NCBI GenBank assembly: GCA_007644065.1
Contig: VJWN01000002.1
Span: 1,513,831-1,577,830 of the forward strand
Direction of reading: 5' to 3'
Origin: Margaritispora aquatica
Taxonomy: Eukaryota; Ascomycota; Leotiomycetes; Helotiales; Discinellaceae
Length of the DNA stretch: 64,000 nucleotides
Below, one piece after another: positions 23,320 to 34,164 of the stretch. Numbering within the stretch: the first letter of the stretch is position 1; every line of letters begins with the position of its first letter. The notes under the pieces are model-generated. The model saw only the letters and a program-made list of their open reading frames with translations, did no database searches and was not told the DNA's origin. A program made the translations under genes and the position numbers.

Positions 23320-23518
23320 ATTCAGGGCCATCACCCTCGCTTATGGAATTTGCCAAGCTGGTTGTGCTTCAGTTGTCATGGCATGTTATGCTGCTGCTAG
23401 TTATGTTTGGGGAGCTACTCTAGGTGCTAGAGCTCCTGTATCTATAATAGCTTGCAATACGGCTTTTGGCAGTTGTTACACTGCATGCGCTCTTGTTGCT
23501 TTCTCGTTTACTCCTTGA
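23320..23518 (+). pseudogene. Orphan last exon of a zygote-specific-like small secreted protein
   Basis: In one frame this reads ITLAYGICQAGCASVVMACY, then AAASYVWGATLGARAPVS, then IIACNTAFGSCYTACALVAF, ending SFTP and a stop at 23516-23518. This is the full cysteine core of the family. No ATG exists in frame: a stop lies about 70 bases upstream, and I find no exon with a signal peptide within 300 bases that could splice to it. Possible acceptors (ATCAG, TTCAG) are present, so a missed distant first exon remains possible. It is most likely a relic of a tandem copy of the gene at 22645. Confidence 0.5.
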
Positions 23519-25014
23519 GAGGCCCTGCAAAACATGCCCACCCGACCAGTTAGATGCATGTGGAATTTTATGAGGCACAAACTTCTAGGAGGCTGGCATG
23601 AAGAGCGATAGTATGAGTGGCATAAGTAAATATAAATCTTGTATGGAGTCTGGGGTATGTTATAGCATTTTGCATTTCTCATACATGCACAAAATCGAAA
23701 AATCTGAATAGCGGAGACTTCGCTGAGTTTTGTCAGTCACATGTATCACTAACCGCCATGAATTAAAGTTACTGGAATAAGGTAGAAGCTAAGGCCTTTG
23801 TACAAAAGTAAGCCAATAAAAGGCATCCATCACAACTTGTTGATTGAGCCAAACCTTAGGAACTGATAAAAGCCCCGTACCTTAAAATAGTCTTTGACTT
23901 ACTGTACAGCCCCCCTAGCGTGAAGAAACCGAGAACAAAATAGATATAATCTGTTACAAACGCCCCTTGAAACAAACCTTGCTAACTTTTATAAGAAGGG
24001 TTTCAAAGTGATCTAGTGTTGTCTATAAAGAAATATTTTCGACAATAACGAAAAGTTTCGCTTCATTATTTTCTTTCCTTTGAATTCGCAAACGTGAAAG
24101 AAACTTGTTGATTCTTTCACTAACTGGGTGTAAGGTCCTTTGTTTGCCTAAGTACATGAAAGATTCACAAGGGCTTATATGCTGTGAGATGCCAACAAGA
24201 ATGATTTTAGACTACAAAAGTATACTCCTTTCGCCTTAAACCTAAGTAAGGTACCTAAAAGTTGCTCCCGCACGTTGACATGAGGTGCGACGTGCAACAA
24301 AAACACGTGATATGTTCAAAATCCAGATACCACTTGACATGATGTACACTCAAGTTCCATTCCACCTCATTCCAATCTAGTTAATCTGATGGCGGCCTCG
24401 GGCATACATGGCACATGCACTTATATTAAATTTACAAGTCTGCGCAGAATAGTTTATTATAACAGTTTCGGAGACCTATTTTTGTCAAATGCCGCGAATT
24501 ACTACCTACCAACCGAAACACTTAGAGTGGAGCCTAGCAATATCTCCTAAACTCTTGTTTTCAATTGCCAAGTACTAAGTGGGGTAGTCACAATGGCAAC
24601 TAATTGTGTTCCTACTACTTCTATAAACTTGGAAAAGTGAAGCAGGATGTTTTGAGGCATTCTCACACTTGAAAAATCTCTACCCACTTAGCACTTAGTG
24701 TTGGGAAACGATAGTCTAGGAGATACAGGGTATGAGCTCATAACATAAGAGTTCAGAACCCAGTAACTAGGAAGTCTCCGAAACAATACAATAATGCTCA
24801 AGAGTCCATTCATACAGTAGGTCTACTCATCGATGTGCGCCAACTGCGAAATTAAAGATCCATAATTGAGAATGATTTGACGCCATTTATAATCTCACGT
24901 CAGTGCGAAATAATGGAATTGCAAAAGATGATTTGACGAGTTTGATATGCAACCTGCTATGCAACCTAACGTACAACCACAGCTCCTTTATACAAATTGG
25001 TATCTCGTCACGAT
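23519..25014. other. AT-rich intergenic region
   Basis: About 1.5 kb, AT-rich and stop-dense in all frames. No gene or repeat structure seen. Confidence 0.6.
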
Positions 25015-26353
25015 TTAACCTGCAAGCTCCATCTTGTCCAAGATAGCTCTTGTGAATTGATGTGTCGAGTTTCTTCCACCCATGTCTGGAGTTCGTACTT
25101 GGCTGTAAACATGTTAGAAATGTGTTCTTATATGGGAAAATGGGATCACTTACCCATCAGCAATAACATCGTAAACAGCCTTGGAAATGCGGTTAGCATG
25201 CTCATCAAGACCAAGATGTCTAAGAAGCATGGATCCAGAAAGAATCATAGCAGTTGGATTGGCCTGGTCCTTGCCCTTGATGTCAAGACCAACGTGACGG
25301 CATCCTGGCTCGAAGATAGCGACCTCGCGACCCATGTTGCATCCAGGAACAACACCTGGGCCTCCAACAAGAGCAGCTCCGACGTTGGAGAGAATTCCTC
25401 CGTACAAGTTAGGCATAACCATAACATCGAATTGCTGTGGTCGTGATACACACTGCATGGAGGCGTTGTCTACAATCATATCGTTGGTCTCGAGAGTTGG
25501 GAACTCCTTAGCAACGGCATTGAAGGTGTTACGGAAAAGACCATCTGCAAGCTTCATGATGTTGGCCTTGTGAATACAGGTAACCTTCTTGCGGTTGTTG
25601 GCGAGTGCAAAGCTGAAGGCGAATTTGGCAATGCGCTCAGACTTAGCACGAGTGATAATCTTCAGTGATTCGACAACACCATCAACAGATTGATGCTCCA
25701 AGCCTGAGTACTCTCCCTCGGTGTTCTCACGGATGATGCAAAGGTCGACATTTTCGTGGCGGGTCTTGTAGCCGGGAATGTTCTTGATGAGAACAATTGA
25801 CGCGTAGATATCGAGCTCCTGTCGCATGGCAACGTTGAAAGACTGGTGACCAGAACGCTCAATTGGTGTGTGCAAAATACCCTTCAATCCAAGCTTGTTT
25901 CGCTTCAATGAGGCAATTGATTCCCTGAAGAGCTCCTCGGAGTGCTTGTTCCCAGACTCTACACCCGAGACGTCAACCTGCTCCCACTCCACTGGCACAT
26001 TGTCCGCCTTGAAAATCGTCTTGACTGATTCTGCAACCTCGGCTCCAATTCCATCACCAGGGATTAAGGTAACTGTGTATTTCCCGCCATATTTGGTGGG
26101 CTTAAAAATGTCTGATTGCACGGTTGCAAAGGTGCGAAGAGACTGCGTGCAATTGAGAATCAGCTACAGTTCTTCCAACCATAAGGTTCAAGAAGTCCGG
26201 GGATGGCATACCTGTCCGACTCTGGGTGCTGCGGCGGTTCGCAAAAGGCTCTGATAAGAGACTGGGGTCAGCTGCAGCTCTGTATTTTGCCATTGAAGGT
26301 TGTCGCAGAGAATAACGTACCTGGGCCGAACGGACGGAGCTGCGCGACAGCAT
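25015..26353 (-). CDS. IDH1: NAD-dependent isocitrate dehydrogenase subunit 1, mitochondrial, 382 aa
   Basis: Four exons: 26353-26321, 26250-26212, 26142-25154 and 25102-25015. The N-terminus MLSRSSVRSAQSLLRTAAAP is a basic, acid-free mitochondrial presequence. Core motifs: VTLIPGDGIGAEV, LKGILHTPIERSG, CIIRENTEGEYSGLEHQSVD, HKANIMKLADGLF, IIVDN-type IVDNASMQ, and ATAMILS-type PTAMILSGSMLL. The last exon encodes VRTPDMGGRNSTHQFT. Features agree with the regulatory Idh1 subunit rather than Idh2. The enzyme converts isocitrate to 2-oxoglutarate in the TCA cycle. Acceptors for intron 1 upstream of the chosen one lead to an early stop. Confidence 0.95.
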
Positions 26354-27947
26354 TTTGGAGGTGGAAGATTAAGTATGAAGGTGAGCTACAGGGACGATTG
26401 AAGTGGTGCAGAGCAAAATGAAGTTGGAAGTGAAGTACTTCCGCAGCCGCGAGATGTTCCGACGCTTTTCCTTCTTGGGACAAAAATATCTTTGCCAAGC
26501 GAAGACCTGATCCAGAATCTGAGAAGCTCAATGTTTTCAGCATCATGTCAGTATAATTCGACCTTAAAAACACGCTATCGCAAATTTGCAAGTGCAAGTG
26601 CAAGTGCAAGCTTAAAATCTGCTTATAAATGGCTGCAGTATCCCAACTCTATATCTGAACCTTTCGTCTTGGTGACTTGTGGGGCGCGATTAATTCCTAA
26701 TGTTGTATGTGAGCTGTTTATGGTCTACGATCTATTCAAGGCCGTCGCCTACCTAAGATCTACCGTACACGAACATTCGCGAGTTGTCGTCTGCTTGTTT
26801 GTGAGTCCCATCTCTCTCATGTCTGCTAAGCAGATTGTTCCAGTAAACATCTCAGCTGTTCTGTGTCCTAAATTTGGGTCATGTATACAGCAACATCTCA
26901 ATATCTTCATCAAAAGGTGGCTATGCAGCAGCAAGCAGCTCTTGAGAATGTGATTAGTAATCGCCTTTAAAGCTTGGATTTCAACAAATTTGGTATGAGG
27001 ACATGCCATATCCCAAGTTTGATGGTATACGGTATGAAACATCGTGGACATTCCAGGGTGACTTGATTAGTAATTCAGATTGGCTCTTGATATATCGTCC
27101 GTAAACAGTAACACATTCTCAAGCAAATCTGAAGTTGATATGCTACCTGGCTTTTATGTGTTAGATGCAGTGAGGTACTTTAATTCAAGAATGTAGGGGA
27201 ATTAGAAGTCCCACAGTTGTTGGACCTCTTCCATATCTCAAGAGTAGGTCATACGTGGCAGAAAGTTGAAGTCTTTGCTCAAACCGGAACTTCAACCGGA
27301 CTCGGTATTGTGACGGAGCCAACCGATTTCCAGTTATGGAAGAATCATCTCTGTCGTTCGTAACTGCAGCCACTTTCTTCAATGCTGAGCAGCCACGAGA
27401 TTTGAGACTTAAAGGATTCGCTTAAGCTAAGCCATTCGGGGGCCTGAATAGGATCGGGAGTTGAATAGGAAGTGACATATTCCACGTCAAGAACTGGTAT
27501 TTCCTTGTGATGATTTCTTTACCGGCAGTCGCAAGAACATCAGTGATATTCTTTGAAACGCCAACTGTTGGAATTGACTGGATCACATTGCTGGCAAGAA
27601 TTGATGTTTCCTTGTTGCTACTGTGCTACGGCCATTCCCACTGATGTGTGAATTGACTTGGGACTAACATCAGACCAACTATAGTATCTCCGAGTCTTTG
27701 ATAAAGTTGATTTTGCAAGTCTTGGGGCAAGCTTGGTGGCGGCAATGGTGTGGTGATTAAGATCTCGCTAGTGAATCTTCAATAACTCACCTCGCCTCTC
27801 AATGAGAAGCCCCACTCTCCAACAACACTCAGATTCTCAAATCCTTTCATGAAAATTTCTCAGTAGGATGGAAATTTTCGAAAAGAACATTCCAGTGAAT
27901 TTCCTCCTTGTGAGCGAGCATTGTATTGGAATTCGACCTAAAAGGTC
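26354..27947. other. Intergenic region upstream of IDH1 and of the pheromone gene
   Basis: Contains the divergent upstream regions of IDH1 and, further right, of the pheromone precursor. Short open frames near 26.5-26.95 kb are not supported by any motif. No other gene seen. Confidence 0.5.
26587..26610. repeat. GCAAGT hexanucleotide repeat
   Basis: Four near-perfect GCAAGT units in tandem, in the region upstream of IDH1. Confidence 0.7.
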
Positions 27948-28076
27948 CTATTGACTAAACCAATTTTGTGTCTCAATAGCAAAGCCAACGCCAATAGCAA
28001 GCTCTCAATACTAGGTATTCTCGGTTGAAATATATGGCTAGTATTGAGAAGTTAGCAGCTCGAAAATGTATATAAG
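27948..28076 (+). promoter_or_regulatory. Pheromone gene promoter with CTATTGAG-like boxes and TATA box
   Basis: Within 100 bp there are CTATTGAC (27948-27955), CTCAATAG (27972-27979, the exact reverse complement of CTATTGAG), CCAATAG (27991-27997), CTCAATA (28004-28010) and GTATTGAG (28041-28048). A TATATAAG box follows at 28069-28076, about 155 bp before the pheromone ATG. CTATTGAG is, as I recall, the binding consensus reported for the MAT1-1-1 alpha-box factor in Penicillium. The cluster therefore fits direct mating-type control of the alpha-pheromone gene. Binding is inferred, not shown. Confidence 0.55.
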
Positions 28077-28230
28077 TCAGTGATATCCCCCCTCACAGTA
28101 TTTCCCTCCTCATCCTCTCACACTCATACAAACACACTCCCTACATCAACGAACGCACTAATCAGGATCAACTACTCCGCAATCACCTCCAAAAAACCCC
28201 CCTTCACCAACACTTCACAAAACCTTCACT

Positions 28231-29056
28231 ATGAAGTTCACCACCACTCTCTTCGCTGTAGCATTGGCTACTTCGGTTAGTGCCATCGCTCTTCCAGCGT
28301 CTGAGCCACAAAACTGCTGGCGCCAAGGTCAGATTTGCAACAAGGAGAAGCGCGATGCTGAGGCTCAAAACTGCTGGCGACAAGGCCAGATTTGCAATAA
28401 GGTCAAGCGAGCAGCTGACGCTTTCGCCGAGGCTGTCGCATCTGTACGTCATTCCACAAGCTGGCTAAACAAACTTGCTAACAGCTTCATAGCCAGATGA
28501 CATTCTCGATGCTCGATGCGAGTCTGCCGAATGCTTCAGCGCCCGCCTAAAGCTTCGCGAGCTCGCCGGTCTCGTTGCCGTTACCGTCCGTGACGCTAAG
28601 CCAGAGGCATATCTTGCCTCTCTCAATCTCCGTGACGAGTTCGAGATCCGCCGTGATGCTCTCGCATTCCAAGAGAAGCGCGCAGCCGATCCTCAAAACT
28701 GCTGGCGTCAAGGTCAGATCTGCAATAAGGAGAAGCGCGAAGCCGAGGCTCTTGCCCAAAACTGCTGGCGTCAAGGTCAGATTTGCAACAAGGAGAGACG
28801 CGAGGCCGACCCCGAGGCTCAGAACTGCTGGCGCCAGGGACAGATTTGCAACAAGCTCAAGCGCGCAGCTGCGGCTGTTGCTGAGGCTCTTGCTGAGCCA
28901 CAAAACTGCTGGCGCCAAGGACAGATCTGCAACAAGGAGAAGCGTGATGCTGAAGCTGAGGCTGTTGCCTCCTGTGGAGAGGCTTGCACCATGGCCAAGC
29001 GTGACGCCAGCGCTCTAGCAGCTGCTGCCAACGAGATTCTCTATATGGCAAACTAA
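28231..29056 (+). CDS. ppg1: Alpha-type mating pheromone precursor with six peptide repeats, 258 aa
   Basis: Two exons, 28231-28443 and 28493-29056; the 49-nt intron has GTACGT, a TTGCTAAC branch point and a CATAG acceptor. A signal peptide (MKFTTTLFAVALATSVSA) is followed by six identical copies of QNCWRQGQICNK, two in exon 1 and four in exon 2. Each copy is followed by a dibasic Kex2 site (usually xKR, once ERR), and most are preceded by Ala/Asp/Glu dipeptides (DAEA, EAEALA) suited to Ste13-type trimming. The core C-x3-G-Q-x-C matches ascomycete alpha-pheromones, although the usual leading Trp-Cys is replaced by Asn-Cys-Trp. A 60-residue spacer with CESAEC and a C-terminal SCGEACTMAKR segment are non-repeat parts. 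The peptide should signal to a Ste2-type receptor on the opposite mating type. Confidence 0.95.
28309..28936 (+). repeat. Six 36-bp pheromone-peptide repeats
   Basis: Copies encoding QNCWRQGQICNK lie at 28309-28344, 28366-28401, 28694-28729, 28757-28792, 28820-28855 and 28901-28936. The peptide is identical in all six while codons vary at silent positions (for example GGT/GGC/GGA, CAA/CAG, AAC/AAT). This points to purifying selection rather than very recent array expansion alone. Confidence 0.95.
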
Positions 29057-30204
29057 GCCATTCACTTAGGCATAAATACCAACCCAACTTCAATTCTTCG
29101 ATCTGTACAAAGATTTCTCAACCATGGGCCCATTGCACTGAAAACTTCGGTTCTCACTACATTCAATACTTTCGATTCTCTTCGCATGTCTCTCCAATAT
29201 AGTGATAACTCCCTCGACTAGGTAGCTGTCTGTTTACAAACTTGTTTGATGAGGGTGTGCTTCTGCTAGCTCTTCAGGAGGTGGATGGATTATTGGTTGT
29301 GGTTGGGTTTCTCCAGTAGTGAGATGACCTGGCTGTTGATACTCGATCTGCAATGAATTATCGGCCCAAATTTTCTCCTTTCCTTCTATTGTGATCCGAA
29401 ATGACTGTGACGTTAATATCCTCTTGATGCTTATTTTCTGGATGCTTTTTTATATTGAATATTGGATCTCCAGGAATAAGACAGACGCACTCGGTGTCTG
29501 AATTGTAATCTCCAATATCAAGCGAGACAATCGTTTCACGAAGAGAAGTAGCATGACAAAGAATTTTGCACTCCTTATCTTACCTAGATAAGGTAAACAA
29601 ATGATGTTGCCATGTTCTCGAGAGAAGTTAGGGTGAGAGAGATAACTCTGAGTTTGATTGATTGATATCAAGAATAACTCCTATGTCCAAACATTTCTTA
29701 CTCCATCATATGCTTATCCAGACCATCGCTACAGTATCTACCATTTCATTCCGTGATCTGAGGATCATTCATGTATGCAACCTATTCCAAGTGCTGTGGA
29801 TGCCTTCCATTCCCCTTTGCTGTACCAAGATGCAAGCAAGTAGTTGAACCGTATCTTCCGTACTCCCAAATGCAGATTATCCAATACCAGGGACGAACTC
29901 CAACAATGCGCAGCCGTTATGTTCAACTGAAGAGAGTAGAGAGAAAGGCTTGTTGTAAGCCCATTGACCAGCGATAGTAGATGAGGACTCCGAGGAACTA
30001 GAAACTGACAAACGAAACCCTGAATAACGAAAGGAAGAGCGGAGATATCAACAAATGCAACAGCCCCACAGCTTTAAACAACAAAATCATGACCGGAAAT
30101 ATGCCATGGCACAGAACTAAAAGGAAAATAGAAATGGGTACGTAAGTAACGCAGCTGGCAGGAGCTGCTCATATCCAGCGCAATCTGTCCTCAGACAGGT
30201 CTTG
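29057..30204. other. Intergenic region between convergent genes
   Basis: 3' UTRs of the pheromone gene and of the histidine-phosphatase-domain gene, and spacer. No gene seen. Confidence 0.6.
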
Positions 30205-33200
30205 TCATGAAGAGTGCCTCTTTTGACTCTTTAATCTATCCTTTGACCTTTCCGACTGCAGCTTCTTTGAGCTCGAGGGTGCAGGTATTGCTTCAGGTGA
30301 CGGAGAGCGCTTTGATTTTTCTCTTGACATCTCTGCGAAGAGTCGTCTGAGCGTGAGGGGTACTTCCTCAGGAGTCGACGAGCGAGTGCGTGAGGATTTC
30401 AATTTATCTCTTGATTTTTCGGAGTGCACTTTTCTTGGACTTTGAGGGATCTCAATTGAGGCCAGTGGTTTGTCTCTGGACCTTTCTGTTGAGGATTTCC
30501 TTGGAGCAAGAGGCACGGACATGTCTTTGGGAAGCGTTGTGAGTTTCTCGCTTGACTTTTTGCGGTGAAGCTTCTTGGGTCTTAGAAGTCTCTCGTCTGT
30601 TGTCAAAAGATTCTCTTTGGACTCTTCCAATATGGAAATCTTAGGCGGTGTCAGATTTTGGACGAGTGGTTTTAACTCCTCACTTTCCAAGGTTCTTTTC
30701 GGGGATTTGGCATGAATGTGCTTTGTTGAAGAGGTTACTTTAGCGAGTGCTGGTTTTCCCTTCTGAGGCTCTTCGGGTACCTGAGGCTTGGCGGTCGCTA
30801 ATTTGTCTTCAATCTCTGCGAAAGCTGATGATGATAACTCTACCTTTACTTCTTCCTTCCCTAGCATCGCCCTACTATCACAGTCGATTTCTGTAGCTGT
30901 TATTGCTGTCGGAGGAGTTACTGGTTGTAACTTGTCAGATGATTGATCCTCCTTCAAACCTCCTGTTCGAGCAACAGCTCGCTTATCGTCCTGTGTCCCA
31001 AGTTGTGAATTTGATACGACCGAAGTCAAGTCGGTCAAGACTGGCGATTCGACTTCCACCTTCTCAGTGGTTTGATTCTCTTCCAGGATACTTGTAGCCT
31101 GCGGAGGTTTGGGCCCTACAGATAGATTTGGGGTAGGTATTGTACAGTTCAACTTGTTCGAATCGTCTTTTTCGGGTATTACAGGCTTTTGTGGAGTTGG
31201 TGGAAATGCCTTTAGCGTCTCTGCATGGAGCCTTTTGAGTGTTGCTAAGGTCTCCTGGTTGAGATTGTCAGTGTGTGTGTAATGAGTAGGTGCAGTAATA
31301 GATGATGGACCTAAATTAGCTTCTCACCCCAACAAATTCGCATCTCCAAGAACCTAGCTTTGGATGCAATACAAGAGAAGCAAGTAAACAAACATACCTC
31401 TGCGGCCTTAATCTTGTCCTCCAGGTTATCGCTTTGCAATTCGTCAAAACAAGTCAGTGTCTCTCTTCTCACAGCAAACAACCTCCTCGAGACTTCGATT
31501 GGAGGTTCTGTCAAGCACGAGGGGTCTGCTTTCGAGTCTACTGACTCCTGAGATGGTGGACTGGGCGGAGGTCTAGCCAGGCATGTCGATGTCTCTATTG
31601 GCGCTGATGGATTCAATGATCCAGTAGATGCATCTGCGAGATTTGGATTCGACGCATCCTTCAACTTTGGACACCAGAAAAGATCTTGCTTCGAGGATTC
31701 TGCATTGGCATTCCCTTTTTCTCTTTCTAGATTATGCTTTTTTGCAACTAGCGCAGCTTCGTCAAGAACGAACGGCTTTGACGCATCCTTTGGCTTCTCT
31801 AGCGACATTTTCCTTGGCGATGGAGGAGGACTCTGGGATACAGGCGTAACTGGGTCATTGCGTTTCTTACTCTCTCGTGTTTCTACGAGAGAGTAACGAG
31901 AGCAATTTTTTCTCCTGATATCCTCTTCGGATGCAAACTCATAGGTACGCCACTGGGCATTGCGTAGTCGCTCAACTGTCTCACGTCAGTCAAAGTCACA
32001 TGAAAGGAAACTCAAAATGAGAAGGCATGGTTCACTCACTATCAGTACCTTCCAGAGTTCCAAGAAAAGCTGCATGCGAAACAAGAACGATTTCCACGTT
32101 CCTGCCTGATTCTAAGCCTATTCCAACATCTTTACCCCTCCACGTACCTCCAACTTTCAAGCTCTCCTGACCCAGTTGAAAGATGTCCTCTCGGACCCTT
32201 CTCACTCTCTCTCTTCTCGCTAAGCTACCCCTCTCTTCACGATTCACCTCCCAATCGTTGTCCACAAGCGAAGTGTCAACAAGTCCATTCTTATCCTTTA
32301 TCCCTAACATTAGATCACACATCTTACTCCCCGTACTACAAGGACTTGAGCCCCATTCTCTCAGATCGGGATACGCGATCAACTTGCGAGAAGTAGTCAG
32401 TATAGGCGACAGACCTATCAGTGCTGTCTGCACAGTCCTTCGAAGTGGGGAGCATAAGACATGCGTGATGTTCTGAGAGGCTCCAAGTGTCTTTCTGAGC
32501 TGTGTCGCTTGGATACGACCATGAGAGGTGAGCGTAGGGTCATGAATAGCAAGACGTTGGGGGCGTGGAATCGTGGCGATGTTGTGTTGTGCCTGTGTCA
32601 TATTAATTTCTATGCCACGTCTAAAAAAGGGGGTGCACGTGGGGTTGTGAGTGGGGGTAGGTGTGAAAACTCTGCTAACCTGTGCGTGGCGGAGACAGTG
32701 AATGATTACTTTGCCTTTTGGGAGAGTCGGAACTTGAACTGTGAGGCTTTTTGTAGGTCCCATGAGCAGCTGCACTTTCTGCTCATGCTCTCGCACTTTT
32801 CGGGCATGCTCTTCCACCTCCGCGTCGAAGACATCTTCATCGGCTAGCTTAGGCGTCGTTGGTGAGGTTTTAAAATGCTGTCTATGGGCTTGCTTTGGAG
32901 GACTTGACGACTTTGGAAGTGTAGAGTGTGATGATTTCCTGGTCGGAGTTCGAGATTGTGGAGGCTCCAAAATAGCCCAGAAGGATCGGTATTGGACTTT
33001 GAAACAAAACAATGTCAGGAGAAGATCAAAAATATGATGATTATGATGATTGTGCGGCGATAAAGGAGGATATGATGCTAGGACAGTGCTTGTGTTTGTG
33101 CTTGGTGAAATGTATTTGTCTTGCCTCGAGGACTGCGGGAGCCAGAGCTTGAGTTCGAGTTGGTGCTCGACGTCGAACTCCTTCGCTCACGGCTAGCAAC

Positions 33201-33209
33201 TTGAGCCAT
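30205..33209 (-). CDS. Histidine phosphatase (phosphoglycerate-mutase-like) domain protein with long charged tail, 889 aa
   Basis: Four exons proposed: 33209-33125, 32996-32040, 31975-31398 and 31254-30205, all in frame. Intron 1 has a GC donor (CGAG|GCAAGA). The N-terminal 110 residues are Ser/Thr-rich. The phosphatase domain starts at KVIIHCLRHAQV (about residue 130) and has HDPTLTSHGRIQATQLRKTL, HVLCSPLRRTVQTAL, YPDLREWGSSPCSTGS and VLVSHAAFLGTLEGTD (second His near 334), ending WRTYEFASEED. The usual RHG reads RHA and HGG reads HAA, so activity is uncertain. The remaining ~500 residues are disordered and charged, with repeated SE(R/K)S(R/K)DK modules near the end. Two decayed paralogs lie next to it. 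Intron 3's acceptor (ACCAG at 31255) is chosen because nearer AGs break the frame. Confidence 0.75.
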
Positions 33210-34164
33210 TCTTGCAGCCTTTGTGTTGTGTAACTTTCATACTCTTTCCCTGAATCTTAGATTAGCGAACGTGATACAAGAATGTGGAGAAGTGAAGAAT
33301 ACCCAATAACACGTGACCGACCCCCCTTTAACTCCTCGCAAACCCAATCTCAATCGCCGGAAAATCAGTAACACGAAAATGACAAAAAAAGGCAAAGAAA
33401 GGAAATATTTTTGGTCGACGGCTGAGTGCAATGGCTGCTTTCTTCAATTATTGAAGCTATTCAAAGGGCAACATGAGCATTTACATTCTTCATACGTGCT
33501 GGACTACTATTGGTTGACATGTACCAAGTATCACTTCGCCAAAAACAGTTGCTCGCATGATACTATCTCTGGACCTGCTATTGATCAATCACTCCGCATG
33601 TTGTAATCTACAGGCACGGCCCGCGGGATGTCGTTCGATGATGAGAAAATGCTGTTGCAATTTAGAAACCCTTGCTTGTAGTGCATATGGATCCACGCAC
33701 CGGCAATCGACTTCCTCACGACGAATCAGAAAATCAGAAACTTGCGACGTAGGCGAAGACTTCGGAGTTCGCGCCATTAGCAAGGATAGAATGAGAATAC
33801 ACTGAATCAAGTTTGGCACGTAGGCAAATATCAGACACACCTTGACCAAAATAGCAAACCAGCGAGCTGAAACGCATCTACTTACGAGATGTATAGGTCT
33901 GTTTTGAACATATGCTCCTTTTGAGTTGTCCTGAGGACTTTTCTTGGTCGGAATGCTGTCATCTCCCCTGTCTAATCGCTTAACGAAGAGGCGCCCAACC
34001 ACTTGCTCAGAACTAGATCACTATGCAGGAGCTCCAAAATAAACGTGCAGGTGCCCTCCAGAGCCCGTGGGGCTATCATCTAGAACAGTATCATACGTGA
34101 AGACCTCTAACTTCTGGCTCTTTTCAGTAATTCCATACTGAATGTGAAGGAGCCATTAGAATTC
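33210..34164. other. Intergenic region with one weak open frame
   Basis: Mostly leader of the phosphatase gene and spacer. A 62-codon minus-strand frame at 33777-33589 (MARTPKSSPTSQVSDFLIRR start) has a plausible composition but no recognised motif or splice support; I do not call it a gene. Confidence 0.4.

Noticed and set aside
26492..26953. A 153-codon frame between IDH1 and the pheromone gene
   Set aside because: It lies in a region with hexanucleotide repeats, starts without a convincing ATG and has no recognisable domain.
28573..29031. Long open frames in other phases over the pheromone repeats
   Set aside because: They arise from the repeated 36-bp units read out of frame and share the repeat pattern; only the pheromone frame has a signal peptide and processing sites.
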